DNA from: JBBRHH01 sp963788015
GTDB taxonomy: Bacteria > Planctomycetota > Phycisphaerae > Tepidisphaerales > Tepidisphaeraceae
Direction: 5' to 3'
Length of the DNA stretch: 64,000 nt
Assembly: GCA_963788015.1 (NCBI GenBank)
Contig: CAWBEY010000005.1
Span: 558,001 to 622,000, forward strand
Below the pieces are notes generated by a model. That model did no database searches and had not been told where the DNA came from. It was given only the letters and a program-made list of their open reading frames with translations. This document shows, in pieces, positions 39,166-47,894 of this stretch. A program made the position numbers and the translations under genes. Each line of letters opens with the position of its first letter. Within the stretch, counting starts at the first letter, position 1.

Positions 39166-40649
39166 GAATGCCATTCGCTTAAGCTCATAACTCCGCGCCC
39201 ACGCGGGTCTTACAACCGCTCGCGCAAGGCGTGGCCTCCAGGTAGAATGGTGGTGTTACAAGTCACCAACTCAACCGGAGGCCACGGATGGCTATCATCG
39301 CTTCGACCCTCGAACGCATCAAGTCCGATCCCCTGGGCTGCCTGGGCGGCAGGGAGCGGGTCAACGAACTATTCAGCCCGCGGGCCATGTCTGGCGTGAC
39401 ACCCTCTGGGACCCCGCCGCCACCCTGGGCGTGTTCATCCTCCAGGTGCTGCACGAGAACACGGCCATCTCCCATCTGCGGCACCTGATCAATTTCCCTG
39501 TCAAGGAGTCCACCTATTGCGATGCCCGAATGCGTCTGCCCGTGGCGGGCGTGGCCAGGGTGGTCGAGAGCTTGTGTGGCGATACTTGCGAAAGCATGAA
39601 AGGGGGCTCTGGCTGGGTCGTCGTGTGTTTGTAGCAGATGCAACCAGTGCGTCCACGGCCGACCGGCCGGCGCTTCAGGACCTGTGGCCCCAGCCATCGG
39701 CGCAGAAGCCCGGATGCGGGTTCCCCGTGATCAAGTTGCTGGGGCTTCTGGACCTTGCCACCGGCATGATCGTGCACCTGGCAATGATGTGCATGAACGT
39801 CCATGAGATGAGCCAGCTGTCCGGCCTGCACCAGATGCTTAAGGTGGGCGACGTGCTGCTGGCCGACCGCGGGTTCTGCTCCTTTGCGCATGTGGCGATG
39901 CTGCTGAGATCCTCGGTGGATGCGGTGTTTCGCCTGCATCAGAGACAGATCGTGGACTTCACGCCCAACCGCCCTCACCGCTCAAAACGGGGCAAGTTCA
40001 AAAAGGGGATGCCAACCTCGCGGTTCGTCCGGCGACTGGGCCACGAGGATCATGTGGTCCAGTGGGCCAGGCCGGTCAGGCCCGCCTGGATGAGCGAAGA
40101 GGAATATGCGCTGATGCCGGAATGGGTGGAGGTGAGGGAACTGCGGTTTCGGATCGTGATCAAGGGCCGCCGCACCCGCGTGGTGACCATCGCCACGACG
40201 CTGGTGGACGCGATGCTTTATACCAAACAAGCCATCGCTCATCTGTACGGCTTGCGATGGGAGATCGAGACCAATTTTCGTCATCTGAAGAAGACGATGA
40301 AGATGGAGCATCTCAAGTGCCAGACGCCAGAAGGCGTGATCAAGGAGCTGATGATATTCGTGCTGGTGTACAACCTGATCCGCTCCGCCATGACGCTTGC
40401 GGGCCAGTGTCAGGGAGTGAAGACGAATCGGATCAGTTTCATTGACGCCGCGCGTTGGCTGCGCCTACTGCACGCCGCCCCGCAGGAAGGAGTTGATGGA
40501 ACTGATTGTGAATCCAGTGCGCGACGGACGATGGAACCCGCGTGTGATCAAGCGACGCATGAAGCCTTACGATCTGATGAACAAGCCAAGAAACCAATAT
40601 GCACAACCTGCTGCGGAACAGGAGGTTGCGGCTTAAGCGAATGGCATTC
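39166..40649 (+). mobile_element. IS4-family insertion sequence, 1484 bp, complete with inverted repeats and target duplication
   Basis: Both ends carry the perfect 19-bp inverted repeat GAATGCCATTCGCTTAAGC (39166-39184 and, reversed, 40631-40649). The 11-bp direct repeat GGGTCGGGAGG flanks it at 39155-39165 and 40650-40660. An 11-bp duplication fits the IS4 group (about 9-12 bp). The element encodes one transposase on the plus strand. Perfect repeats and duplication point to a recent insertion, although the transposase frame is interrupted in the sequence as given. Confidence 0.9.
39288..40636 (+). CDS. IS4-family DDE transposase
   Basis: About 450 residues after bridging shifts near 39400, 39590 and 40480. 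The start is MAIIASTLERIKSDPLGCLG. LHENTAISHLRHLINFPVKE and RVFVADATSASTADRP belong to the N-terminal and first catalytic Asp parts; VLLADRGFCSFAHVAMLL carries the second Asp; YGLRWEIETNFRHLKKTMKM is the YREK-type motif with the catalytic Glu. The tail is NPVRDGRWNPRVIKRRMKPY to TAA 40636. Cut-and-paste transposition through the 19-bp ends is expected. Whether it is active depends on whether the indels are real. Confidence 0.88.
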
Positions 40650-40660
40650 GGGTCGGGAGG

Positions 40661-40690
40661 GAAAAATTCTAAGGGGCCGGGAGTCATTGA
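40661..40690 (+). repeat. REP-like element, left end of the RAYT unit
   Basis: AAAATTCTAAGGGGCCGGGA at 40663-40682, followed by GTC, is 37 bases upstream of the RAYT start. Without the IS, this copy and the one at 39141 would be direct tandem neighbours. Confidence 0.75.
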
Positions 40691-40726
40691 TTGACATTCT
40701 GCTCCGAAACTGTCACGATTGGCTTC

Positions 40727-41426
40727 ATGCCCAGACGACTTCGCATCGCCAGCGGCGGCATCGCCTACCATGTTCTCAACCGCCGGCGGCCGGCAAGACC
40801 TCTTTCCCAAGGAGGAGGATTACGCCGGGTTCATCCAGGTGCTGGAACAGACTCACAAGCGCCTGCCCATCCGCATTCTGTCCTATTGCCTCATGTCCAC
40901 CCACTGGCATCTGGTTCTCTGGCCAAAGGAGGATGATGAACTGAGCGAGTTTCTGCGGCTGTTGACGGTCACGCACACCCAGCGATGGCACGCCCACTAT
41001 CATTCGGCCGGCACCGGGCCAGTTTATCAGGGACGATATAAGAGCTTTCCAATTCAGCAGGATGAACATTTGCTGACGGTCTGCCGGTATGTGGAGCGGA
41101 ACGCGGTGCGGGCAGGGCTGGTGGAGCGGGCCGAGCGCTGGGAATGGTGCAGCCCGGCCCGCCGCAGGCGGGGTGCGGAGCCGGCGCCGTGGTTGTTGGA
41201 ACTGAAACAATGGCCGGTGGATGTGCCGCGGGACTGGCGGGGGTGGGTGAACCGTGCGGAGACGGCCGCGGAACTGGATGCATTGAGGAAGAGCGTGAAG
41301 CGGAGCAGTCCGTATGGGGCGGTGACCTGGCAGCGCCGGACGGCGAAGCGGCTGGGGCTGGAATCGACGCTGCGGGCACGCGGGCGGCCAAGGGTAAGAT
41401 CTATCAAAGACTCCCGACCCCTTTGA
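40727..41426 (+). CDS. REP-associated tyrosine transposase (RAYT, IS200-like)
   Basis: Single-strand HUH-type nuclease of about 233 residues. ATG 40727 gives MPRRLRIASGGIAYHVLNR, then a frame shift near 40785. The HUH motif is LMSTHWHLVLWP; PVYQGRYKSFPIQQDEHLLT and VCRYVERNAVRAGLVERAER carry the conserved Tyr region. The C-terminus (LGLESTLRARGRPRVRSIKD) includes the DNA-binding tail. REP-like sequences lie just outside both gene ends in inverted orientation. RAYTs are domesticated relatives of IS200 transposases thought to mobilise REP sequences. This unit abuts a broken transposase on its right. Confidence 0.9.
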
Positions 41427-41433
41427 ATTCTGC
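41409..41433 (-). repeat. REP-like element, right end of the RAYT unit (inverted)
   Basis: On the minus strand this reads AGAATTCAAAGGGGTCGGGA followed by GTC, the same core as the left copies. It overlaps the last codons of the RAYT gene and truncates the transposase gene next to it. Confidence 0.75.
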
Positions 41434-41745
41434 GCGGGAGGCCCAGAAACGCCTTGAGCGAAAGGCTGTCGTTGCACCGCCAGTCGATGCCGCGCGCTCC
41501 GAGTCGATGCCTTTAAAGTAGCCCACGAGCAGGCAGCGGAAGTAGATGCCGGGGGCAAGGCCGGGCCGCCCGCCCTCAGCTCCGTCGTCGTAGAACCTGG
41601 CACATAAATTTTTGGAGAAGGCGTCGAAGTGGTGGGGGTCGAGCACCTTATTCAGCGACTCATAGAAGGGGTGGGAGCGGGCGTTGAGCTCTTGGGTGCC
41701 CGCGAACAGCGGCTGCTGAAGGGCCTTGCGTCTGCTCAGGGCCAT
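41433..41745 (-). pseudogene. Truncated IS1182-like transposase, N-terminal part only
   Basis: From Met 41745: MALSRRKALQQPLFAGTQEL, then HPFYESLNKVLDPHHFDAFS and PGLAPGIYFRCLLVGYFKGI. This is the usual N-terminal domain of IS1182/ISNCY-group DDE transposases. A frame shift near 41490 (SERA to GIDWRCNDSLSLKAFLGLP) is bridged. The gene stops at LPRR, exactly where the REP-like sequence starts, so the catalytic domain has been lost by insertion of the RAYT unit. About 104 residues remain of roughly 450. Confidence 0.75.
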
Positions 41746-41817
41746 GGGCGAGAATCCTCGGTGAAGGGACCGACGCAAATTAGCGCCAGTTTCTTAAGTG
41801 GGATTCGCCACGGGCTG

Positions 41818-42072
41818 CTAAGTAATTTTACGATCAACCAGCCAGACTTTTCGCATATCCTCAAATGTCGTAGCTAGTTGAATTTTTCGGTCAGCGCGGG
41901 CAAGACCCGTTGTGGCAGCAAAATGGTAACTTTCGGGCACCGAGCTATGTGGCGAGAGGATCCTTCTAGGGGAGTGCTCGCTTATATCGATCGGCAGTTT
42001 AATAGCAGGATCGCCCGTGGCTCCGAAAACCATCAATGTGCTTACGAAAATCTCAACAGGCTGCAAGATCAT
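41818..42072 (-). CDS. Small ORF coupled to the membrane-TPR gene
   Basis: An 84-residue frame whose ATG overlaps the stop of the upstream gene (ATGA at 42069-42072). The sequence starts MILQPVEIFVSTLMVFGATG and continues DPAIKLPIDISEHSPRRILS; there is no signal peptide, and the tail LATTFEDMRKVWLVDRKIT is charged. No family is recognised. The ATGA coupling and shared low GC are the main support for a real gene. Confidence 0.4.
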   Translation of the reverse strand: MILQPVEIFVSTLMVFGATGDPAIKLPIDISEHSPRRILSPHSSVPESYHFAATTGLARADRKIQLATTFEDMRKVWLVDRKIT

Positions 42073-42957
42073 TGGACACCATCCTTTTGTTTAGACGAGT
42101 TGACGGCGACAAACCATGGAAATTTCTCCAGTACGTACAGGTCTGCCTTTGGAATCTGTTGGAGAAAGTCACTAAAGCTTTCCGAGCGAAGCCGCAGGAA
42201 CCATGCGTGCGCCTCCGAAGCGCGATCACCCCCAAGCTTCGCACAAGTTATCATCAGATTTAGATGGACAAGGAAGTCAGTTGGATCAATCTCAAACGCT
42301 TTTGACAAGGCATTGTAAGCTCCCTCGAAGTTACCCTTTTGATCGGAGATCGATGCGATTTCATTGTAGCAAGAGGCGAGAATCTTTGTGGTACCTTTAG
42401 ATGAATTCGACAGTTCTGACAATCTGCGGGCCAAGTCTTCAAATACTTCCATTGCGTCATCGATTCGCCGAAGACGCATCAAACAGTAGGCGACGTTATA
42501 AATCGCCTTCCAGTGTTCCGGCGCACGCACAATTATTTTTCGATATAACTGCAAAGCTTTTGGGTAAACGCCTGCGTCCCTGATGCGCATTTGCGGAATC
42601 GTAGAGGGATGTTAATTCGTCGTCAAAGCTTTGCCCCGTCTCAATGCTAGTACTGACCTCCACCGGTGGCGGCGTGCGGAGATTTCGAAAAAAATATTGA
42701 AGAAAAGCTATCGCGATAGTACCCATGACAGCTACCACAAGCCCCTGAATCCAACCGTTCGCCGCTTTCATCGCAACGCCAGTGAACGCGCCTTCTACAA
42801 TGAGAAGCAGAAGGGCGAGGATGCGGTGCTCGATCGGAAAGACTTCCAGCAAACGTGATCGGGAACTTTGGTGACGAGGCCGTTCAGAAGACATCCTCGG
42901 ATGGCGCTTTTGACTGACCGCTGGAAGTTGGCGTTGTGCGATACCCCTGGCCATCAT
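42069..42957 (-). CDS. Membrane-anchored TPR protein
   Basis: Two overlapping frames join near 42590 to give about 296 residues. The N-terminus is basic and Ser/Arg-rich, then two membrane helices follow: HRILALLLLIVEGAFTGVAM and GLVVAVMGTIAIAFLQYFF. The cytoplasmic part carries TPR-like units: AGVYPKALQLYRKIIVRAPE, HWKAIYNVAYCLMRLRRIDD and GNFEGAYNALSKAFEIDPTD. GC content is clearly lower than in the flanks, suggesting transfer. It might be an accessory of a mobile island, but no enzyme gene accompanies it. Confidence 0.55.
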
Positions 42958-43112
42958 TCACTCTCATTTACGTTACTATCTTACACAAGATCCGCATCTG
43001 GAATAGAGCCAAGAGGCCCCACAAAATTGGCTGAACAAGAATTTAACACTAAGCATCCTTGGAGTCAATGTTCGCTCCCCTCCGCGTCACAAGCCTAAGG
43101 CTACTGCATTTG

Positions 43113-43137
43113 GAAATTTCTAAAAGGTCGGGAGCTG
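43113..43137 (+). repeat. Solo REP-like element
   Basis: AAATTTCTAAAAGGTCGGGA near 43113-43132 resembles the REP core of the RAYT unit with a few changes. It marks the right border of the mobile region. Confidence 0.55.
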
Positions 43138-43148
43138 GTCAAAATGGA

Positions 43149-43195
43149 GCAAAATGATAAGGGGACATTCAAGCAAAATGATAAGGGGACATTCA
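43149..43195 (+). repeat. Two direct 23-base repeats, 24-base period
   Basis: The 23-base unit containing AAAATGATAAGGGGACATTC occurs at 43149-43171 and again at 43173-43195 with no differences. Such AAGGGGACATTC phrases also flank RAYT genes in other genomes, which is recalled and not tested here. Confidence 0.8.
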
Positions 43196-43236
43196 GACAT
43201 TCATAATATCCACCGCCGCATCCGCCCGCCGGCCTA

Positions 43237-43348
43237 TCCCTTCCACCCCTCACCCCCGCCACCTCCGCCCACCATCACCCCGCCCACTCCCCTCCCCCTC
43301 CACCCGCCACCAAAATCCCGCCCCCACAATCCCCATCCTCCTCCTCCG
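43237..43348. other. C-rich, nearly G-free tract
   Basis: About 110 bases with long runs of C and few G on the plus strand, so the minus strand has many G runs and could form G-quadruplexes. No gene is supported. It may be a degenerate low-complexity repeat. Confidence 0.7.
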
Positions 43349-43438
43349 TGAAAACCCGTGTGATTCGTGGCCAGTGTTTCTCCCCGGTTCCCTTCAACTC
43401 CCTCACTCACCAATCACCGGCCTCAAGAAACATTTTCC

Positions 43439-43468
43439 TTGACACACTCTTAACATCCCCCATACAAT
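43439..43468 (+). promoter_or_regulatory. Near-consensus sigma-70 promoter
   Basis: A perfect TTGACA at 43439-43444 and TACAAT at 43463-43468 are 18 bases apart. It is the best promoter match in the window. Transcription would start near 43475 and reach a hairpin at 43536, and fdhD only after about 480 bases. Confidence 0.7.
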
Positions 43469-43535
43469 ACCACAAGTCTCTAGCATCTTCCGGGGGAACA
43501 CCAATGACCACAGCATCCCATCCCAGCACCCACCA

Positions 43536-43561
43536 AAGCCCCGAATGCACATCCGGGGCTT
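43536..43561 (+). terminator. Hairpin after the strong promoter
   Basis: AAGCCCCG (43536-43543) pairs with CGGGGCTT (43554-43561), and two inner A-T pairs follow a mismatch. The downstream tract is TCTTCCCCC, poor in T, so it is a possible attenuator or small-RNA end and not a firm terminator. Confidence 0.45.
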
Positions 43562-43611
43562 CTTCCCCCGCCCTCCGCCAAGCCATTTTCACCGCCGATT
43601 CGACGCGTCGT

Positions 43612-43710
43612 TTGGTGGTCGGTTATGTGTCGTTTGGTAGTCGGTTAGTGGTCGGTTGGTGGTCGGTTACGTGTCGGTTGGTGGTCGATTGGTGGTCGGT
43701 TATGTGTCGC
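43612..43710 (+). repeat. Nine tandem 11-bp repeats
   Basis: Nine phase-perfect units of consensus TTGGTGGTCGG run from 43612 to 43710; three of them follow the variant TTATGTGTCGG-like form. The 11-base period equals one helical turn and does not keep a reading frame except every 33 bases. It lies between the strong promoter and fdhD. Confidence 0.9.
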
Positions 43711-43952
43711 TTTCTACAAGCCACTTTTGGCCTAACTCATTGTCAATCCTCACCCCCCTCCCAAAACCCATGCGCAACTCAATTACAACAACACAAAACC
43801 CACCCAAACCGACCACCATCCCACCGCCGCCAGCAGCGCCCAGCGTCCGCGCCACCACAAGGGAAAAGAGAAGTTCGCTTCGGGGGCCGTACGCGTGGAT
43901 GGGCAGATCACTGGCTGTCAGGCACGGGCGAGCAGCGTAAACTAAAATTGCG

Positions 43953-44768
43953 ATGCCAGATTCAGTCACATCCTCGCAAGCCCGGCCCGTTCTGCGGTGG
44001 AACGGCCAGGAGGTTTCGCATGTTCAGGATGAAGCTGCGCGGGAGGAGCCGCTGGAGATCCGCGTGCGCGGCCGGGCGATCAGCGTAACGATGCGCACGC
44101 CCGGACACGACGAGGAATTGGCCGTCGGGTTTCTGCTGAGCGAGGGAATTGTCCGCCACAGTTCCGACGTGATGAAGGTGGAGGCGTGCCCGCGGAATGA
44201 GGAGGGGAATCTCATCAACGTGACGCTCGCGCCGGACGTCTATGTGGATTTCGAGAACTTGACGCGGCACGTGTTCGCCTCATCGAGCTGTGGGTTGTGT
44301 GGGAAGGCGACCATCGATGCCATTCGCAGCAAGCTGCCGCCGGTGGAGAGCGACGTGACGGTCTCGGCCGGGATGCTGTCCACTTTGCCCGACGTGATGC
44401 GGCGCACGCAGGAGACGTTTGACCGCACCGGCGGCCTGCACGCGGCCGCGGTGTTCAATGCGGCCGGGAACCCCATCGTGCTGCGCGAGGACGTTGGCCG
44501 GCATAATGCGGTGGACAAGGTGCTGGGATACGGGCTGTTGCAAGGCCGAGGCGCATTTGATCGGCACGTCCTGCTCGTGAGCGGACGAACCTCCTTTGAG
44601 ATTATGCAGAAGGCGCTGGCAGGGGGCATCGCCATCGTCGCGTCGGTTTCAGCACCATCCAGCCTGGCCGCGCAATTCGCCGCCGAAAGCGGCCAGACCT
44701 TGGTGGGATTTTTGCGCGGCGAACGCATGAACGTGTACGCCAACGAGCAACGCATTGTGTTTACCTGA
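43953..44768 (+). CDS. fdhD: Formate dehydrogenase sulfurtransferase FdhD
   Basis: Transfers sulfur from IscS to the molybdenum cofactor of formate dehydrogenase. The 271-residue intact frame has EEPLEIRVRGRAISVTMRTP, GHDEELAVGFLLSEGIV, the catalytic Cys pair in SSSCGLCGKATIDAI, and GGLHAAAVFNAAGNPIVLRE followed by DVGRHNAVDKVLG. The end LVGFLRGERMNVYANEQRI is standard. No formate dehydrogenase gene lies in the window. The DUF7009 gene follows by 10 bases and is probably co-transcribed. Confidence 0.97.
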   Translation: MPDSVTSSQARPVLRWNGQEVSHVQDEAAREEPLEIRVRGRAISVTMRTPGHDEELAVGFLLSEGIVRHSSDVMKVEACPRNEEGNLINVTLAPDVYVDFENLTRHVFASSSCGLCGKATIDAIRSKLPPVESDVTVSAGMLSTLPDVMRRTQETFDRTGGLHAAAVFNAAGNPIVLREDVGRHNAVDKVLGYGLLQGRGAFDRHVLLVSGRTSFEIMQKALAGGIAIVASVSAPSSLAAQFAAESGQTLVGFLRGERMNVYANEQRIVFT

Positions 44769-44778
44769 GGAACCGATC

Positions 44779-45163
44779 ATGAAGCTGCGCATTCAGAGGA
44801 AATTCGGTTCGACTGCGGCTGGGACGAAGCGAAGTGGCGCGGCTGGTGGAGACGGGGCTGCGTAGAGGAAGTAACACAATTTGGCCCAGGACAACGGCTG
44901 GTTTATGTGCTTGAAACAGGGGACGTAGACTCGCCGGCTGCGACATTTGTGAGCGGCCAACTGCGAGTGACATTGCCCGCAACGGCCGCGCGGGAATGGG
45001 CGGGTGGCAATGCCGTGGGGATTGAGGCCGAGCAGGCATTTCCCGGTGGCGACCGGCTTGAATTGGTGATCGAGAAGGACTTCGAGTGCCTGGAGCGCGG
45101 GGCGGGGACGCGGAGAAGGACGCATTTCCCCACCCCGAGCGCGGGACGGCTTGTGCTTCATGA
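44779..45163 (+). CDS. DUF7009 family small protein
   Basis: About 128 residues after bridging shifts near 44800, 44875 and 45105. It reads MKLRIQRNSVRLRLGRSEVA, RLVETGLRRE, QFGPGQRLVYVLE and REWAGGNAVGIEAEQAF, then LELVIEKDFECLERG and DAFPHPERGTACAS. This matches the DUF7009 pattern recalled from Bacteroidetes and planctomycetes. It is adjacent to fdhD, as commonly seen, so a role in formate dehydrogenase maturation is possible but unproven. The stop TGA 45161-45163 overlaps an ATG that could start a tiny basic ORF. Confidence 0.7.
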
Positions 45164-45364
45164 AGAAGGAGTTTACATGGCAAATCCGATTGGCCAACGA
45201 TGCCCGTAGGCGAGAATGATCACCAGCGGCCCGAGCAGAAGGCGAAACGTCGTGAGCGAGACGGGCAGCAGACGCAAAAGAGATTGGGGCATGGATGACG
45301 GCGATTCTCGGTGAGGCGATTGATAATAACCGATCCGCGGGACGGTGGCACGGCGAGTGCGCGT

Positions 45365-46341
45365 TTAACAGACGTGCTCGCGCTTCTGATCCGCGATAAC
45401 AGAATGAATGATCTGCTCAAGCCCAATGCCAGCGCGGAAGCCAATGGCGCTTTGGATCTTGTCGAGTCTCGGGACGCGCCGGGGCAAATCGTCGAACGCC
45501 TGGCCATACGCCTGTTCATACGAGACGGTTTGGATGGTGCTGGAGGAATGCGTGAGAGCGATCACGCGTTTTGCGAGGTCAAGAATGGAGATCTCATCTT
45601 CCCCGCCAAGGTTGAAGACCTGGCCGACGGCGGGCTTGCACTGCATGAGGGCATCGAGGGCGGTGATGACATCCGAGACATGGCAGAAACAGCGGGTTTG
45701 TGCCCCGTCGCCGTAGACCTGAAGCGGTTTGTCCGCAAGGGCGGCCGCGACAAAGCGCGGCAGCACCATGCCGTACATGCCCACTTGCGCGGGCCCACGG
45801 TATTGAAGAGGCGCACGATGACGACGGGCAGGCCAAACTGGCCGTGGTAGGCCAGGCCCAAAAATTCATCGATCCCCTTGGAGTAGGCGTAGCACCAGCG
45901 GGAAAAGCGGGTCGCGCCCATCACCACATCGTCGTCCTCGCTGAAGGGCACGCGCGTGCCTTTGCCGTAAACTTCCGAAGAGCTGGTGATGAGAACCGGC
46001 CGTCCAAAACGGTTGGCGGCATCAAGAACGACTTCGGTCCCATGAATGGTGGTGGAGATGGTGCGGACAGGCTGTTCGACAATCAACTGCACGCCCACAG
46101 CCGCCGCGAGGTGAAAAACGGCGTCGCACTCGCTCATGAGGATCGAAACGGTTTGCTGATTCTCAACCGAGTCGCGGACAAGCTGAAAGTCGGGCTTGGC
46201 GCGAAGATGCGCGATGTTCTGCTCCCGGCCAGTGGAGAGATCGTCCAAAACGGTGACGCTATGGCCCTGATCCAGAAGCAGATCCGACAGGTGCGACCCG
46301 ATGAAACCGGCCCCGCCAGTGATAAGATAACGCTTCGACAT
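45365..46341 (-). CDS. NAD-dependent nucleotide-sugar epimerase/dehydratase
   Basis: Extended short-chain dehydrogenase of about 325 residues. MSKRYLITGGAGFIGSHLSD carries the NAD motif GGAGFIG; DAVFHLAAAVGVQLIVEQPV, LITSSSEVYGKG and the YxxxK pair in CYAYSKGIDEFLGLAY form the active site. The frame shifts near 45785; the second part has LPRFVAAALADKPLQVYGDG and QTRCFCHVSDVITALDALMQ. UDP-glucuronate decarboxylase or GDP/UDP-sugar 4-epimerase activities are possible. It could supply sugars to the glycan cluster, though it lies 20 kb away. Confidence 0.88.
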
Positions 46342-46531
46342 TGTGAAAAAAGCATAGATTGCGGGCGGGGGGGCGTCCAATGTGAGGATAAGGTGAACCT
46401 TAAGGTGGTGGATGGTGTAGAATGGAGACGGATTGCCGCGCACGTAGTAAAGCAAATGGCCGCATCGCATGCGCAGGAGCAATTGACTTCAACCGCATTC
46501 TTGCGCTTAATCTGGTTTCATCAAGGCAATC

Positions 46532-46613
46532 GCAGGAGTGGCGGAATTGGCAGACGCGCAGGACTTAGGATCCTGTACCGCAAGGTGTAGGGGTTCGACC
46601 CCCCTCTCCTGCA
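46532..46613 (+). tRNA. tRNA-Leu (anticodon UAG)
   Basis: Acceptor stem GCAGGAG (46532-46538) pairs with CTCCTGC (46606-46612), and A46613 is the discriminator. The anticodon stem CAGGA/TCCTG holds loop CTTAGGA, anticodon TAG. The T arm is AGGGGTTCGACCCCCCT. A variable arm of leucine type (TACCGCAAGGTGT) is present. CCA is not encoded. Confidence 0.95.
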
Positions 46614-46637
46614 TTTTCTCATCGAGGAGCTTCATCC

Positions 46638-47722
46638 ATGAAATCGCGCATTAGTAAGTTGAACCGGCGGAAGTTGATCACGCCGACGCTGTTTTCGTTG
46701 TCGGTGACGTTGTTCCTGCTCGGAGCGCCGCTGTTGCACGCGGACACGGTGGTGCTGACCAACGGGCTTAAGTGGGAGAAGGGGAAAGTGACGGCCGTGA
46801 AGGATGGCCAGATCACCTTCCTCTTTGACAGCGGCCGCGAGGCAACCAAGCCGCTGGAGGACGTAGCCAAGCTGTCGCTGGACGCCGAGCCGGCCCTGGC
46901 GCCGGCCGAGGAAGCGTATGCAACGCAAGCGTGGGACAAGGCGGCGCAGTCATATCAAGCCGTGGTTCAGAAGACGACGGTGCCGTGGCTGAAGAACTGG
47001 GCCAGTTTGCGGCTGGTGTCGGCCGCCAGCAAGGTGCAACCGCCGCGGATTGATCTTGTGTGCAGCGGCCTGCTTCCGTTGATGCAGACGGACCCCAAAT
47101 CAGCGGCGACGGTGCAATTGACCATGCCCAAGGCCGACAGCGGATATCTGGATGACGCGATCAAACAGGCCAAGTCGGCCAGCGCGAATCGGGCAAGCCC
47201 GAGACGCAACTGTTGATCCTTGATCTGCTGTACAAGTTGCAGATCGCCAAGGCCGACCAGAAAGGGGCCGATGAGACGCTTGATCGCGTGCTCAAGCTCG
47301 ACCCCAGCAACGCAATCGCCCAGCAGGCGGCCGTTCACAAAGTGCTGCTCGCGATTCAGGCGGATTTCACCGCCAAGCAATACGACAAAGTGATCGCGGC
47401 GGTGCAGGGCCCCGACGGTGAAAAATTCACCGCGCCGGCCGATCAGTCCGAAGTTCTGCTGTTGCGGGCCAAGTCGATGGACGCCAAGGCGGCGGCCGGC
47501 GGCAAGCCGGAGGATTGGAAGGAAGTAGCCTTGGCCTACATGCAGGTCGCCAGCAACTTCCCCACCAGCAACCCACAGGTGGGCGAAGCGCTGCTGCGCA
47601 CGGCCGAGATCCTCGACAAGCAGGTGAAGGACACCAAGGAAGCCCAGAAATTGTATCAGCAGATCGCCTCCGACCCCGCCTTCGCGGGGCCTGTGGCGAC
47701 GGAGGCCAAGAAGCATCTATAA
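46638..47722 (+). CDS. Exported TPR-type protein
   Basis: About 361 residues with a frame shift near 47195. GAGGAG precedes ATG 46638. The signal segment is PTLFSLSVTLFLLGAPLLHA. A short SH3-like domain follows (VVLTNGLKWEKGKVTAVKDG, QITFLFDSGREATKPLED), as in many planctomycete surface proteins. The rest is helical and TPR-like: AYATQAWDKAAQSYQAVVQK, ILDLLYKLQIAKADQKGADE and EALLRTAEILDKQVKDTKEA. Probably a periplasmic scaffold; partners are unknown. It is 24 bases after the tRNA. Confidence 0.8.
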
Positions 47723-47831
47723 CCGCGACAACTCACCATGGGCGGTGGACGAGACCGCGAGGCCAAGGTGGTGCCGGCGTGGAAGAGGAATACATTATCG
47801 CACGCTTCTTTGTGAAATTTTTTTAAAAATC

Positions 47832-47860
47832 TTGCATTAAGCTTATCGGACGGGTAAACT
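47832..47860 (+). promoter_or_regulatory. Candidate promoter of the second PEP-CTERM gene
   Basis: TTGCAT at 47832-47837 and TAAACT at 47855-47860, 17 bases apart, lie 35 bases before ATG 47895, which has GGAGG upstream. Confidence 0.5.
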
Positions 47861-47894
47861 GAGCCATTAGGGCAGTTTTCCTTCGGAGGGTCGG

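Noticed and set aside
43612..43710. CRISPR array
   Set aside because: Unit is 11 bp with no spacers and no cas gene in the window.
43504..44088. ORF crossing the 11-bp repeats and the start of fdhD
   Set aside because: It crosses non-coding repeats, overlaps fdhD in another frame and has no conserved sequence; only the first few codons might act as a leader peptide.
45160..45299. Small basic ORF overlapping the DUF7009 stop (ATGA), MKKEFTWQIRLAND...
   Set aside because: It needs a frame shift to exceed 19 residues and matches nothing I know; kept only as a remark.
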